This document shows, in pieces, positions 9,373-17,550 of a stretch of 64,000 nt of DNA; within the stretch, counting starts at the first letter, position 1, and every line of letters begins with the position of its first letter. This DNA is from JBPYFK01 sp051984675. Lineage in GTDB: Bacteria; Actinomycetota; Actinomycetes; Mycobacteriales; Pseudonocardiaceae. The DNA lies in assembly GCA_051984675.1 (NCBI GenBank), contig JBPYFK010000039.1, forward strand, positions 9,435 to 73,434, written 5' to 3'. The position numbers and the translations under genes were made by a program. The notes below the pieces were generated by a model that did no database searches, had not been told where the DNA came from, and saw only the letters and a list, made by a program, of their open reading frames with translations.

Positions 9373-9445
9373 GCGCGCCAGCAAGCGGTTTCGAACACGA
9401 GGACCCGCCGATCCTACATCGTGCTCGAACCGCTTGCTGGCGCGC
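9373..9445. repeat. long near-perfect inverted repeat between convergent genes
   Basis: The arms 9373-9400 and 9419-9445 begin and end with GCGCGCCAGCAAGCGGTT and its complement. They pair over about 27 positions with one bulged base and one mismatch, around an 18-base loop. It lies between the convergent mscS-like and MFS genes, so it may act as a bidirectional terminator, although there is no T-run. The arm length is well beyond a typical actinomycete terminator, so a mobile-repeat origin is possible. Confidence 0.75.
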
Positions 9446-9462
9446 TGGCGGCTACGCCTTCC

Positions 9463-10887
9463 CTATGAGGCGAATCGGGTGTGTAGTTCGGTTTCGAGTT
9501 TCTCCAGGGAACGGCCGCGGGTTTCCGGGACGAGTCTCGCGACGAAGGCCAGGGAGATCACGCCGACCACGACGAAGATGAGGAAGGTGCTGGCGAGGCC
9601 GAAACCGTCGACCATGACGGGGTAGGTCAGGCCGATGACGAAGTTGGTCAACCACAGCGTCAGGCTGGCGATTCCGAAGGCGAAGCCGCGCATTTTCAGT
9701 GGGAAGATCTCCGCGAGCATCAGCCAGGTCACGGGCGAGGTCGCGCCCTGCTGGAAGGCCAGGAAGGTCACGGTCAGGCTCAGCACGACCAGTCCGCGGC
9801 TGATGCCTTCGGGCATGACAAGCGAGACGATCGCGACCAGCAGCAACGCGGTCGTGGTGCCGGCGATGCCGACCAGCAGCATGGGTCTGCGGTTGACTCG
9901 GCCGAGGAGGTAGATGCCGACGAAGGTGGCCAGCACCGAGATCACGCCGTTGGCGATGTTGGCGATGATGGCGCCGTTGGCGGAGAACCCCGAGTTCTTC
10001 AGGATCTGTGTGCCGTAGTACATGATGGTGTTGACGCCGCTGACCTGTTGAACGATCGCGATCCCGATGCCGACCAGGATCAGCCGGCGGACCCACGGGA
10101 TGGCCAGGTCCGACCAGCCGCCGGTCTGTGACTTCTTGTCCTCCAGAGCCAGCCGTTTGACCTCGGTGAACTCGTCTTCGGCGCGTTGGGCCGAGCGGAC
10201 TTGGCGCAGGACGTCCAGGGCGTCGGCGAAGCGGTCTTGGGAGGCCAGCCAGCGTGGGCTTTCGGGCATGACCAGCATCCCGAACCACAGCATCACGGCT
10301 GGCAGGGTGGCCACCACGAGCATGTAGCGCCACACGTGCGCGGAGTTGCCCAGAGCGTTGGCGATGCCGGCGTTGAAGGTGAATGCCAGCAGTTGGCCGG
10401 TGACGATCATCAGCTCGTTCTGGGTGACCAGTCGGCCTCGACGTTCGGTGGGGGCGAGTTCGGCGAGGTAGGTCGGCACGGTCACCGAGGCGCCACCGAC
10501 GGCCAGGCCGAGCACGAAGCGGGCGGCGACCATGACCGCGGTGCTGGGGGCCAGTGTGCTCGCCAGCGTGCCCAGCACGAAGATCACCGCGAGGGTGAGG
10601 AGGTTGCGGCGGCGCCCGCGGGCGTCGGAGAGCCGGCCGCCGAAAAACGCTCCCAGCGCGGCGCCGAGCAGCAATGAGCTGGTGACCAGGCCTTCGGTGA
10701 ACGAGGTCAGCCCGAGGTCTTTTTCCATGTAGGGCAGGGCACCGTTGATGACGCCGGTGTCGTAGCCGAACAGCAGACCACCGAAGGTGGAGATGACGGT
10801 GATGAGTTTCAGGCGGCGGGAATGTGGCCCCTTGGTTTCCAGCGGCACCGAGGGCGCCGGGGTCACGTCGCTGGGCGTTTCGGACAT
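9463..10887 (-). CDS. MFS sugar-porter transporter (inositol/hexose type)
   Basis: A 474-residue, 12-helix major facilitator of the sugar porter family. Signatures are GGLLFGYDTGVINGALPYM in TM1, the GRLSDARGRRRN loop 2-3 motif, PESPRWL after TM6 and PETRGRSLE at the C-terminus. The start ATG at 10887 has GAGGAAG upstream; the frame opens earlier (10944) but without support. It lies directly downstream of an inosose-dehydratase remnant, and a LacI regulator diverges from both. The substrate is therefore plausibly myo-inositol or a related polyol. This is inferred from context; the family itself is certain. Confidence 0.9.
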   Translation of the reverse strand: MSETPSDVTPAPSVPLETKGPHSRRLKLITVISTFGGLLFGYDTGVINGALPYMEKDLGLTSFTEGLVTSSLLLGAALGAFFGGRLSDARGRRRNLLTLAVIFVLGTLASTLAPSTAVMVAARFVLGLAVGGASVTVPTYLAELAPTERRGRLVTQNELMIVTGQLLAFTFNAGIANALGNSAHVWRYMLVVATLPAVMLWFGMLVMPESPRWLASQDRFADALDVLRQVRSAQRAEDEFTEVKRLALEDKKSQTGGWSDLAIPWVRRLILVGIGIAIVQQVSGVNTIMYYGTQILKNSGFSANGAIIANIANGVISVLATFVGIYLLGRVNRRPMLLVGIAGTTTALLLVAIVSLVMPEGISRGLVVLSLTVTFLAFQQGATSPVTWLMLAEIFPLKMRGFAFGIASLTLWLTNFVIGLTYPVMVDGFGLASTFLIFVVVGVISLAFVARLVPETRGRSLEKLETELHTRFAS

Positions 10888-10940
10888 GGTGCTTTCTTCC
10901 TCGTTGGGGGGGAATGGATGTTCGCGGCTACGGCGACACG

Positions 10941-11156
10941 TCACCGGGTCTCGGGGCGTCGGGTACCGCTCAGCCCGCAGCGGGCCAGGTATTCACGGGT
11001 GCGGACGGCGATGGGCAGCGGCACATCTGGCGCGCACGGATAGAGATCCTGCTCCACGATCACGAACAGCTCACTATCCAAAGCAGACACGGCATCGATG
11101 ACCTCGGCCGGGTTGGGCACGCCCGCCGGCGGCTCCACAGAAACCACACGCCCCAC
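10941..11156 (-). pseudogene. C-terminal remnant of inosose dehydratase/sugar isomerase (IolE-like)
   Basis: A 71-codon frame whose product matches only the last part of TIM-barrel inosose dehydratases or sugar isomerases: ALDSELFVIVEQDLYPC followed by PLPIAVRTREYLARCGL. The catalytic barrel upstream is missing. The open frame continues upstream without recognisable homology until a stop near 11249. Its place just before the MFS transporter, in the same orientation, suggests a former polyol catabolic operon that has lost its enzymes. The assignment rests on recall of the family's C-terminal motif. Confidence 0.6.
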
Positions 11157-11392
11157 GAGTCCGGCGCGGAACCAAGGCAGAGATTGCCCGCCACCGTGCG
11201 TGCGACCGTGGGCTGCGACGCCCCTGTCATGAATGAACCTCCTCGGTCATGGACGAACCCCCTCGTGGCGAGCGGTGCTCGGTTGTCGGTCGTGCGCGTT
11301 CAACTAGCGCGCTCTAGGTGGAGTACTATGCTGCCCATCACAGGCAAATGTCAATACGTTCTATCAATATCGCCGCAAGGCAGGATGGAGCG

Positions 11393-12430
11393 ATGGACGA
11401 GCAGCCGAGCACACCCCGGCGAAACGGTGCACGCGAACGCCGGCCCACGATGGCCGACGTCGCCGCGCGGGCCGGGGTGTCCCGAGCACTGGTTTCGCTG
11501 GTCTTCCGCGCCCAACCAGGCGTCGGTGCGGCCACCCGAGACCGCGTCATCGAGGCCGCGGACGAACTCGGCTACCGGCCGGACACCGCCGCCCGGCTGC
11601 TCGCGCGAGGCCGGAGCCGAACGCTCGGCGTGATGCTGACCGTGCACCAGCCGTTCCATGCGGATCTGGTGGAGGCGATCTATCCGGCGGCCGAGCGGCT
11701 CGGTTACGAGGTGCTGCTGTCCGCTAGCGCGCCCGGGCGGGACGAGCGCAAGGCGGTGGAGGCGCTGCTCAGCCATCGCTGCGAGGGACTCATCCTGCTG
11801 GGTCCACTCGCGGACGTCCGCTGGCTGGACGAACTCGGCCAGCACACGGTCACCGCCGTGGTCGGCCGCCGGCTTCCCGGTGTCCATGTGGACAGCATTC
11901 ACACCTCCGATGCCATCGGCATCCGGCAGGCGGTCGACCACCTCGTCGAACTCGGGCACCGCGCGATCGCGCACATCGACGGCGGCAAGGGGCCGGGGTC
12001 GGTGGACCGTCGTCGCGCCTACCGGGCCGCCATGCGCCGACACAAGCTGGCCGACGACGTCGACGTCATCCCCGGTCACCACACCGAGGATGCCGGGATC
12101 GCCGCTGGCCAGACGTTGCTGGCCAGGACCCAGCTACCGACCGCGGTACTGGCCGGCAACGATCGGTGCGCGCTGGGGCTGATCCGCACACTGCTCCGGG
12201 CCGGCGTGGACGTTCCACAGGACGTGTCCGTCGTCGGTTACGACGACAGCCATCTCGCACATCTGACCCACGACCTGACGACGGTCGGGCAGGACGCGGT
12301 GCGGCTGGCTGAGCATGCCGTCCACTCGACCGTCCGGCGGCTCGAGGATGACTCGATGCCGCCGGACGAGGTGGTGCTGGAGCCCAAGCTGGTCGTGCGT
12401 AGCACCAGCGCCGTGCCCCGGGCCGATTAG
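11393..12430 (+). CDS. LacI-family transcriptional regulator
   Basis: A 345-residue LacI/GalR repressor. The N-terminal helix-turn-helix and hinge read TMADVAARAGVSRALVSLVF and AADELGYRPDTAARLL. The periplasmic-binding-like ligand domain follows, ending in the usual VVGYDDSHLAHLTHDLTTV block. ATG 11393 has AGGATGGAG upstream and is preferred over an in-frame start at 11318. It diverges from the MFS/inosose-dehydratase remnant and probably represses the transporter. A GC palindrome, AGCGCGCT (11306-11313), in the shared promoter is a possible operator. Its stop overlaps by four bases the stop of the convergent racemase-like gene. Confidence 0.93.
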   Translation: MDEQPSTPRRNGARERRPTMADVAARAGVSRALVSLVFRAQPGVGAATRDRVIEAADELGYRPDTAARLLARGRSRTLGVMLTVHQPFHADLVEAIYPAAERLGYEVLLSASAPGRDERKAVEALLSHRCEGLILLGPLADVRWLDELGQHTVTAVVGRRLPGVHVDSIHTSDAIGIRQAVDHLVELGHRAIAHIDGGKGPGSVDRRRAYRAAMRRHKLADDVDVIPGHHTEDAGIAAGQTLLARTQLPTAVLAGNDRCALGLIRTLLRAGVDVPQDVSVVGYDDSHLAHLTHDLTTVGQDAVRLAEHAVHSTVRRLEDDSMPPDEVVLEPKLVVRSTSAVPRAD

Positions 12431-13161
12431 CGGGCCTGTTGGCCCCGGATCGGCCAGCCGGTGATGTTCTTTCGTCGTGGTGGCGCGTAGCCACCGGCCT
12501 TCGACGTGCGCAAACCGAGCCGCACCAAGGATTCCGCGAGGCCGACGGCTGCGGTCACCCCGTCGACGACCGGCACCCCGGCGGCGGCTTCGACGCGCTC
12601 GGCGAGCCCGGTCATCCCGGCACACCCCAAGCAGATCACCTCCGCCCCGTCGGATTCCACGGCCCGCGCGGCTTCGGCGGCGATCCGCTCGACCGTGCGG
12701 TCCAGCTCGGCTTCCAGCTCCAGCACGGGCATCTCAGTGGCACGCACCGAGACGCACCGGCCGTCCAGTCCGGCCAGTCGCAGCCGGTCGTCGATCTGGC
12801 CGATCGTGCGGCGCAGCGAGGTCACCACGGAGTAGCGGCGGCCGAGCAGGCACGCCACATGCGCGGCGGCCTCGGTGATGTCGACCACCGGGACGTCGAG
12901 AAGCTCCGCGAGCCCCTCCTTGCCGTGTTCCCCGAAGCCGGCCAGTACGAGGGCGTCGAAAGGTTCCTGGATCGCGGAGACACGATCCATCACCGCGACC
13001 GCGGCGAGGTAGCTCTCGAAGTTGCCCTCGACCGACTCCGGGCCGAAAAACGGGGTCACGGCAACGATTTCGGTACCCGCACTGGCGACTTTCGCGGCTT
13101 GCTGCCGGATTCCTTCCGTGACCGCCTCGGTGGTGTTGACGTTTGCGATAACAATGCGCAC
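12427..13161 (-). CDS. hydantoin-racemase-like Asp/Glu racemase family protein, first catalytic Cys absent
   Basis: A 244-residue member of the Asp/Glu/hydantoin racemase superfamily. The N-terminal VIANVNTTEAVTEG and the late VICLGCAGMTGL motif, with C180, are conserved. The first active-site cysteine, usually in an ACFGDPG-like motif, is replaced: the sequence reads LAGFGEHGKEG with G75 at that position. The known mechanism needs two cysteines, so racemisation of hydantoins or amino acids is doubtful. It may act on another substrate with a one-base mechanism. It follows the NCS1 permease gene by 36 bases on the same strand, which points to hydantoin, allantoin or pyrimidine metabolism. Confidence 0.85.
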   Translation of the reverse strand: MRIVIANVNTTEAVTEGIRQQAAKVASAGTEIVAVTPFFGPESVEGNFESYLAAVAVMDRVSAIQEPFDALVLAGFGEHGKEGLAELLDVPVVDITEAAAHVACLLGRRYSVVTSLRRTIGQIDDRLRLAGLDGRCVSVRATEMPVLELEAELDRTVERIAAEAARAVESDGAEVICLGCAGMTGLAERVEAAAGVPVVDGVTAAVGLAESLVRLGLRTSKAGGYAPPRRKNITGWPIRGQQAR

Positions 13162-13197
13162 AACTTGTCCTGGTTCGTCCGTCAGCGGGCTGGTCGG

Positions 13198-14724
13198 TCA
13201 GTGGATGGTCGAAGCCATCGTGCTCTGGCTGAGATGCTCGCCGGACACCTCGGTGAAGGACCTGTTCCGTTCGGCGATGAGCAGGTAGATCGCTCCGGCG
13301 ATGAGCGCACCGATGAACCAGGAGAACGCCGAGAGCGTTTTGAAGGTCGGCAGCAGGGCGAGCACGGCGCTGATCGCGGCAGCCGGGACGAACGCCAGCA
13401 CTGCCCGGGCGTTCAGCCCGTGCCGGTAGGCGTACTCCCCGGCCGGGTCGTCGGAGTAGAGGTCGGGCACGTTGACCTTCCCCCGGCGAATCAACCAGTA
13501 GTCGACCATGATCACGCCGAACAGCGGCCCGAGCAGCGCTCCGAGACCACCGAGGAAGTAGTTCACCGCCGTGGGGCTGTTGTAGAGGTTCCACGGCAAC
13601 ACGGCCACGGCCAGCACCGCGCTGATGATGCCGCCACGCCGGAAGCTGATGTACTTCGGCGCCAGGTTGGCCAGGTCGTAGGCCGGCGAGACGAAGTTGG
13701 CCACGATGTTCACGCCGATGGTGGCGAAGGCGAACAGAAGCGCACCGACGACCAGCACGAAGGTGTTGGGCACCTTCGCGATGATCTCGGCCGGCTCCGT
13801 GATCACCTGCCCGAACACGGTCAGTGACCCCGCCGTGACGATGATCGAGACCATCGCGAAGGCGGTGAAGTTCACCGGCAGGCCCCAGAAGTTGCCGCGC
13901 ACGATGGACTTGCGGTCCGGCGAGAATCGGGAGAAGTCGCAGAAGTTGAGCATGAGCGTGCCGTAGGTGGAGATCGTCAGGCCGGCGGCACCCAGCATTT
14001 CCCACCACATGGCCGAGCCGTGCAGCACGTTCGGCGGGTTCCAGGCAATCTTGTCGCCGGCCAGGATCACCATCCACACCGCGAGCACCAGCATCACGAT
14101 CCAGACGATCGGTCCTGCCCAGTTCTGGAACTTGCGCACCACCTCCATGCCGTAGCTGAGGATCGCCAGCTGGACCGCCCACAGCCCGATGAAGCAGAGC
14201 CAGCCGAGCGAGGACAGCCCGAGGATCGAGTCCTGGGTCATGGGTTTCAGCGCGGGGTCGATACGCAGGGCCAGCACCACCACCGCGACCGAGGCGAGGT
14301 AAGTCTGGATGCCGTACCAGGCGATCGCGATGACCGCCCGGATCAGGGCGGGGATCTGGGCGCCGTGCACGCCGAAGCTGATGCGCGACATGACCGGGAA
14401 CGGCACCCCGGTCTTCTGCCCCATCGCGCCCATCAGGTTCATCCCCCAGAAGACCACGAGGATGCCGATGAGCAGCGCGAAGAAGGAAGGCACGGCACCG
14501 AGCCCGACGGCGAACAGGCCGGCGGCGAAGGTGTAGTTGCCGATGTTGTGCGTGTCGTTCATCCACAGCGCGAAGATGCTGTAGGTCTTCCAGCGACGCT
14601 TCTCGGGCGGGGCGAGGTCGGCGTTGTAGAGGCGCTCGCTGACCTTGGGGGTCGTGACCGGTCGGGCCGCGCCGGTCGCCTCCGGCGTGCTGGCTCTGGT
14701 GTCGGTTTCAGCGGATTCAGACAT
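13198..14724 (-). CDS. NCS1-family nucleobase/hydantoin/allantoin permease
   Basis: A 508-residue, 12-helix NCS1 transporter (the Mhp1/PucI/CodB superfamily). Typical features are the N-terminal SERLYNADLAP, a first helix with FALWMNDTHNIGNYTFAAGL, the amphipathic FPVMSRISFGVHG segment and a C-terminal GVIMVDYWLIRRGK loop. The ATG at 14724 has GGAAA upstream; an earlier start at 14757 overlaps operator-like palindromes and is less likely. The family imports hydantoins, allantoin, cytosine or uracil with Na+ or H+. The racemase-like gene downstream and the GntR gene upstream suggest one regulated uptake unit without its hydrolases. Confidence 0.92.
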   Translation of the reverse strand: MSESAETDTRASTPEATGAARPVTTPKVSERLYNADLAPPEKRRWKTYSIFALWMNDTHNIGNYTFAAGLFAVGLGAVPSFFALLIGILVVFWGMNLMGAMGQKTGVPFPVMSRISFGVHGAQIPALIRAVIAIAWYGIQTYLASVAVVVLALRIDPALKPMTQDSILGLSSLGWLCFIGLWAVQLAILSYGMEVVRKFQNWAGPIVWIVMLVLAVWMVILAGDKIAWNPPNVLHGSAMWWEMLGAAGLTISTYGTLMLNFCDFSRFSPDRKSIVRGNFWGLPVNFTAFAMVSIIVTAGSLTVFGQVITEPAEIIAKVPNTFVLVVGALLFAFATIGVNIVANFVSPAYDLANLAPKYISFRRGGIISAVLAVAVLPWNLYNSPTAVNYFLGGLGALLGPLFGVIMVDYWLIRRGKVNVPDLYSDDPAGEYAYRHGLNARAVLAFVPAAAISAVLALLPTFKTLSAFSWFIGALIAGAIYLLIAERNRSFTEVSGEHLSQSTMASTIH

Positions 14725-14734
14725 GGAATTTCCA

Positions 14735-14770
14735 TTCCGTGATACGGAAGTATCCAACTATGTATACGTA
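14735..14770. promoter_or_regulatory. two palindromes in the permease promoter/leader
   Basis: TTCCGT-GAT-ACGGAA (14735-14749) is a perfect 15-base palindrome 11 bases upstream of the permease start. Beside it, TATGTATACGTA (14759-14770) is a near-palindrome centred on GTATAC, the core seen in many FCD-type GntR operators. The FCD regulator encoded just upstream (14867-15565) is the obvious candidate ligand-responsive repressor. Confidence 0.5.
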
Positions 14771-14866
14771 CCGTAGAGATGCCTCCGCCCCCGGTCAAGA
14801 GGAACAGCTGTTGTTGCCTGCGACGACGCCAGGTGGATCGCTACAGAGCGCGGCGCTTCGGACGCC

Positions 14867-15565
14867 TCAGAAAAGGATGCGGTCGAGCACCATGCGCCGG
14901 CTGGAGACGACGTGCCGCCGCGCGACCTCCGCCGCCCGCTCCCGATCCCCCGCCGCGATGGCGGCGTGCAGCTCCTCGTGCTCGGTACACACCCGTTCCG
15001 GTTCCAGGTTCAGCCGGAACAGCCACGCCAGCCGCCCATGCAACGGCTCCAGGATGGAGGCCAGCAGCTCGTTGCCGGACAGCGCCACGAGCTGGTCGTG
15101 GAAGGCCGCATTGGCCCTGGTCATGCCCTCGATATCGCCGGAGGAGTACGCCCGGCGGGCCTCGACGGCGAGCCCACCCATCCGCTCGACCGCGGCGGAG
15201 TCACCGCGCTCTGCGGCCAGGCCAGCGGCGAACACTTCCAGCGCTTCCCGCACCTCGAACAGCTCGGCTGCTTGACGCCGGTCCAGGCCGCGGACGAAGA
15301 CACCCCGCCGCCGGGGCAACACCTCGACGAAGCCGTCGCTTTGCAGCATGCGGATGGCTTCCCGCACCGGCACCCGCGAGATCCCGAACTCGGCAGCGAT
15401 GTCCTGCTCGAAGAGACGGTCTCCGGGGCGCAGCCGCCCATCGGCGATCCGCGCCTGCAATGCCTCGCGAACCTGGTCCCGCAACGGCACGCGCGCTTCG
15501 GCAGTCGACTCCTCAGTAATAGACACGCTCCTCCTCAGGTCCCGCACCAGGGTAGCGGTCGGCAT
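14867..15565 (-). CDS. GntR/FCD-family transcriptional regulator
   Basis: A 232-residue GntR regulator. The winged helix has LRPGDRLFEQDIAAEFGISR and VPVREAIRMLQSDGFVEVLP. The C-terminal FCD domain carries the metal/ligand His-rich layout (FHDQLVALSGNELLASILEPLHGRL split over two helices, and the late RHVVSSR). The frame starts at 15565; a GTG at 15526 behind GAGGAGGAGC is an alternative and would remove 13 residues. It lies upstream of, and in the same direction as, the NCS1 permease and racemase-like genes and probably controls them. A palindrome at 15717-15731 upstream may be its own operator. Confidence 0.88.
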   Translation of the reverse strand: MPTATLVRDLRRSVSITEESTAEARVPLRDQVREALQARIADGRLRPGDRLFEQDIAAEFGISRVPVREAIRMLQSDGFVEVLPRRRGVFVRGLDRRQAAELFEVREALEVFAAGLAAERGDSAAVERMGGLAVEARRAYSSGDIEGMTRANAAFHDQLVALSGNELLASILEPLHGRLAWLFRLNLEPERVCTEHEELHAAIAAGDRERAAEVARRHVVSSRRMVLDRILF

Positions 15566-15716
15566 TCCCGGCTGGCTACGCCGTGTAAGTTGGCTGTCGC
15601 GCGCACTCGGCCAATCGGAGCAGGGCTGCCCTGCATCACGAGGCCGCCGTCCGCGATGGGAGGGTTACGCCCCGTGAGATCCCGGGCCCGCGAGAATCAC
15701 CCGGAAACCGCCATGA

Positions 15717-15731
15717 TGTCCATTATGGACA
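15717..15731. promoter_or_regulatory. perfect 15-bp palindrome upstream of the GntR gene
   Basis: TGTCCAT-T-ATGGACA, with seven-base arms around a single base, lies in the gap between the small membrane protein gene and the GntR start. It could be an operator for the GntR regulator. The match to a known consensus is not established. Confidence 0.35.
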
Positions 15732-15746
15732 GCGAGCGGCCCCCAC

Positions 15747-15968
15747 TCAGTTCTTCGTCACGAACGCATGCAGCAGGCTGCCTCCGGCATGCGTCAGCGC
15801 GGACATGACCTCGTCGGCCGGCGCCGCCAAGGCCGAATGCATCAGCGCGAGGCCGACGACGAACGCCGCGAAGGCCACCCAGCCATGGTGATGTTTCTTC
15901 AGCACTCCGAAAACCACGGCAGCGGTGGCCAGCACCAAGATGATCAAGGCGGCGGGCAACGAGAGCAC
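15747..15968 (-). CDS. small two-helix membrane protein
   Basis: A 73-residue hydrophobic protein read from GTG 15968 (VLSLPAALIILVL). It has two predicted helices (about 3-20 and 28-47) separated by a KKHHHGW loop, and an exposed C-terminus ending in VTKN. Similar small membrane proteins occur in actinomycete accessory and integrative elements, but no function is known. The frame opens further upstream (16052), where the residues look non-coding. It is tentative as a gene, supported mainly by the clean alternation of hydrophobic and polar segments. Confidence 0.5.
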   Translation of the reverse strand: MLSLPAALIILVLATAAVVFGVLKKHHHGWVAFAAFVVGLALMHSALAAPADEVMSALTHAGGSLLHAFVTKN

Positions 15969-16146
15969 CCCCGGGGAAGGACGGACGACCTGGCGACGTC
16001 GACAGTACGACGCCCACCCTGGCTTCCCGGGCGGGAAACTCCGTGGGATCACGCGACCGAGGGGCGATGAACCTGGTCAGGCGAGGCGCGGGACGTTGGC
16101 TCGTTACCGCTTGTGTCCGGCCGTTGCGCGCTCGACCTCTTCAGGC

Positions 16147-16647
16147 TCAGTAACCGCGGTAGCTTTGGCCCGACTTGAGAGCGACGATCCCCGGCACGTT
16201 GTCCATCGACCCGTATCTCGCGATCGCATAACGCACGCCCGCGATGATGTTGTCGTCGGGATTCCAGATGTCCTTGTGCCCAGGCAACGCGTACTCGTTG
16301 AAAGTCGGATCGATGATCTGCATCAGTCCTTTCGAAGGGGTTCCCTTCGCGGCGTTGGCATCGTGGTTGTTGATCGCATTCGGATTTCCCCCCGATTCAT
16401 GCTGGATGATCGTCCGAATGTCATCGGTGTTGAGCTGGGACGCCGAGTAGCCGTTGTCCTTCAGGACCGCGACCGCCTGGTTGATCCACTGGTCCACCTG
16501 CGACGACGGCGCGGTAGACGAGGAACTGCTGGTGGGGGCGCTGGCGGGCTGCGCCTCCGCGATCTGGCAGGGGATGCACGCGACCGCACCGAGCGTGCCC
16601 ACGAGCACGCCAATACGCGCCGTATGGCGAAATACCTTGAAGCGCAT
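16147..16647 (-). CDS. secreted lytic transglycosylase (SLT/lysozyme-like)
   Basis: A 166-residue secreted muralytic enzyme. Residues 1-32 are a signal peptide (basic start, hydrophobic core, AEAQ cleavage region), followed by a Ser-rich linker. The SLT domain has the catalytic Glu E84 in IIQHESGGNP, the GLMQIIDPTF strand (108-117) and the terminal NIIAGVRYAIARYGS helix. It would cleave the glycan strand of peptidoglycan outside the membrane, during growth or spore resuscitation. The mRNA leader (16655-16800) can fold into a strong nested hairpin; genes of this type often carry regulatory leaders. Confidence 0.9.
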   Translation of the reverse strand: MRFKVFRHTARIGVLVGTLGAVACIPCQIAEAQPASAPTSSSSSTAPSSQVDQWINQAVAVLKDNGYSASQLNTDDIRTIIQHESGGNPNAINNHDANAAKGTPSKGLMQIIDPTFNEYALPGHKDIWNPDDNIIAGVRYAIARYGSMDNVPGIVALKSGQSYRGY

Positions 16648-16654
16648 TGGTAGG

Positions 16655-16800
16655 GGGAACCTTTGTTCGGGGATTCGCTTCGCCGTCGGTTGGCGTGCCC
16701 CGAACTCTCACCCATCCCGGTACCGCCGACACCGTGGATTACCCCTAGTTCGGCACCTATTCATCGCGTGATCGAGCGCTCACCCCGGCGTATGGCTACG
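16655..16800 (-). promoter_or_regulatory. structured 5' leader of the transglycosylase gene
   Basis: On the minus strand the sequence before the start codon folds into an eight-base-pair stem (GTTCGGGG/CCCCGAAC, arms 16698-16705 and 16665-16672) enclosing CGCC/GGCG (16692-16695 and 16681-16684). G-rich tracts (GGGGTGA, GGGATGGGTGA) lie further upstream. Actinomycete cell-wall hydrolase genes often have c-di-AMP (ydaO) riboswitches, and some elements are reminiscent. The conserved 3' ydaO core was not found, so the class is undecided. Confidence 0.35.
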
Positions 16801-16936
16801 CAGCGCAATTAACCGAATGCGATGTGCGCGCGATTCCGCAGGTCCTTCCCCATCGGAAACCGCTGCGCGAAAATCAATCACAGCGTGGCCGAACGCATCC
16901 TTTCCGACTCACCGGCGGGCAGCTGGGAGAAGGTGT

Positions 16937-17485
16937 TCAGACGGGCTTGAGGGGTCGATGTGGGAGCGGCGGTAACTCAACCTGGATCGGATCACCGGCC
17001 ATGACCGTGCCGTCGACCAGGACCACACCCATGATGCCGGCCTTGCGGACAAGGTTCCCATGCTCGTCGCGGTCCAGAACGGCCTTCATCAAACCAGGTT
17101 GGAAGCCGTTGAGCTGGTGGCACGGATTGCGCAGGCCGGTTACCTCGACCTGCGCTGAGTCGCCCAGCAGCAGGCGGGTCCCGGTGGGCAAGCCGAGCAG
17201 ATCGAGCCCGCGCGTCGTCATATTCTCCCCCATTTCGCCGGGGAGGACGGTGAAACCGGACGCACTGAGCTCGTCGTGCAGCTCGGCATGGATCAGATGT
17301 ACCTGGCGGAGGTTCGGCTGATCGGGATCGCGCGCTACGCGCGAGCGATGCTGGACCTTCTCACCGAGGTGCGCGTCCCCCTCCACGCCGAGTCCCGCGC
17401 GCAACCGGATTCTCGCCTGGTTCGCTTTGCTGAACGTGTGCCCGGTACTGCTGCTGACAGCGGCGACGAACCCACCCATGGGCAT
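16937..17485 (-). CDS. MOSC-domain protein
   Basis: A 182-residue protein made of a MOSC domain, the beta-rich fold of molybdenum-cofactor sulfurase C-termini that handles sulfur on a conserved Cys. It has the family's GEMGENMTTRGLDLLGLPTGT block and the VTGLRNPCHQL motif with the Cys at residue 122. It also carries the C-terminal MAGDPIQVELP segment. ATG 17485 is preferred over the GTG at 17497 because GAAGGGG precedes it. Free-standing MOSC proteins have unproven physiological substrates. Neighbours give no clue. Confidence 0.87.
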   Translation of the reverse strand: MPMGGFVAAVSSSTGHTFSKANQARIRLRAGLGVEGDAHLGEKVQHRSRVARDPDQPNLRQVHLIHAELHDELSASGFTVLPGEMGENMTTRGLDLLGLPTGTRLLLGDSAQVEVTGLRNPCHQLNGFQPGLMKAVLDRDEHGNLVRKAGIMGVVLVDGTVMAGDPIQVELPPLPHRPLKPV

Positions 17486-17550
17486 GCACCCCTTCACTGA
17501 CCGCCCTCGCTGGCCATACTCTCAGCAATTCCAGGGCGTACGGGGAGAAA

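Noticed and set aside
11306..11313. AGCGCGCT palindrome as a firm LacI operator
   Set aside because: Only eight bases of alternating GC sequence, too common in this genome to call as a separate feature.
16655..16880. A definite ydaO (c-di-AMP) riboswitch
   Set aside because: G-rich elements are suggestive, but the conserved 3' core of the class could not be found by eye; kept only as a structured leader.
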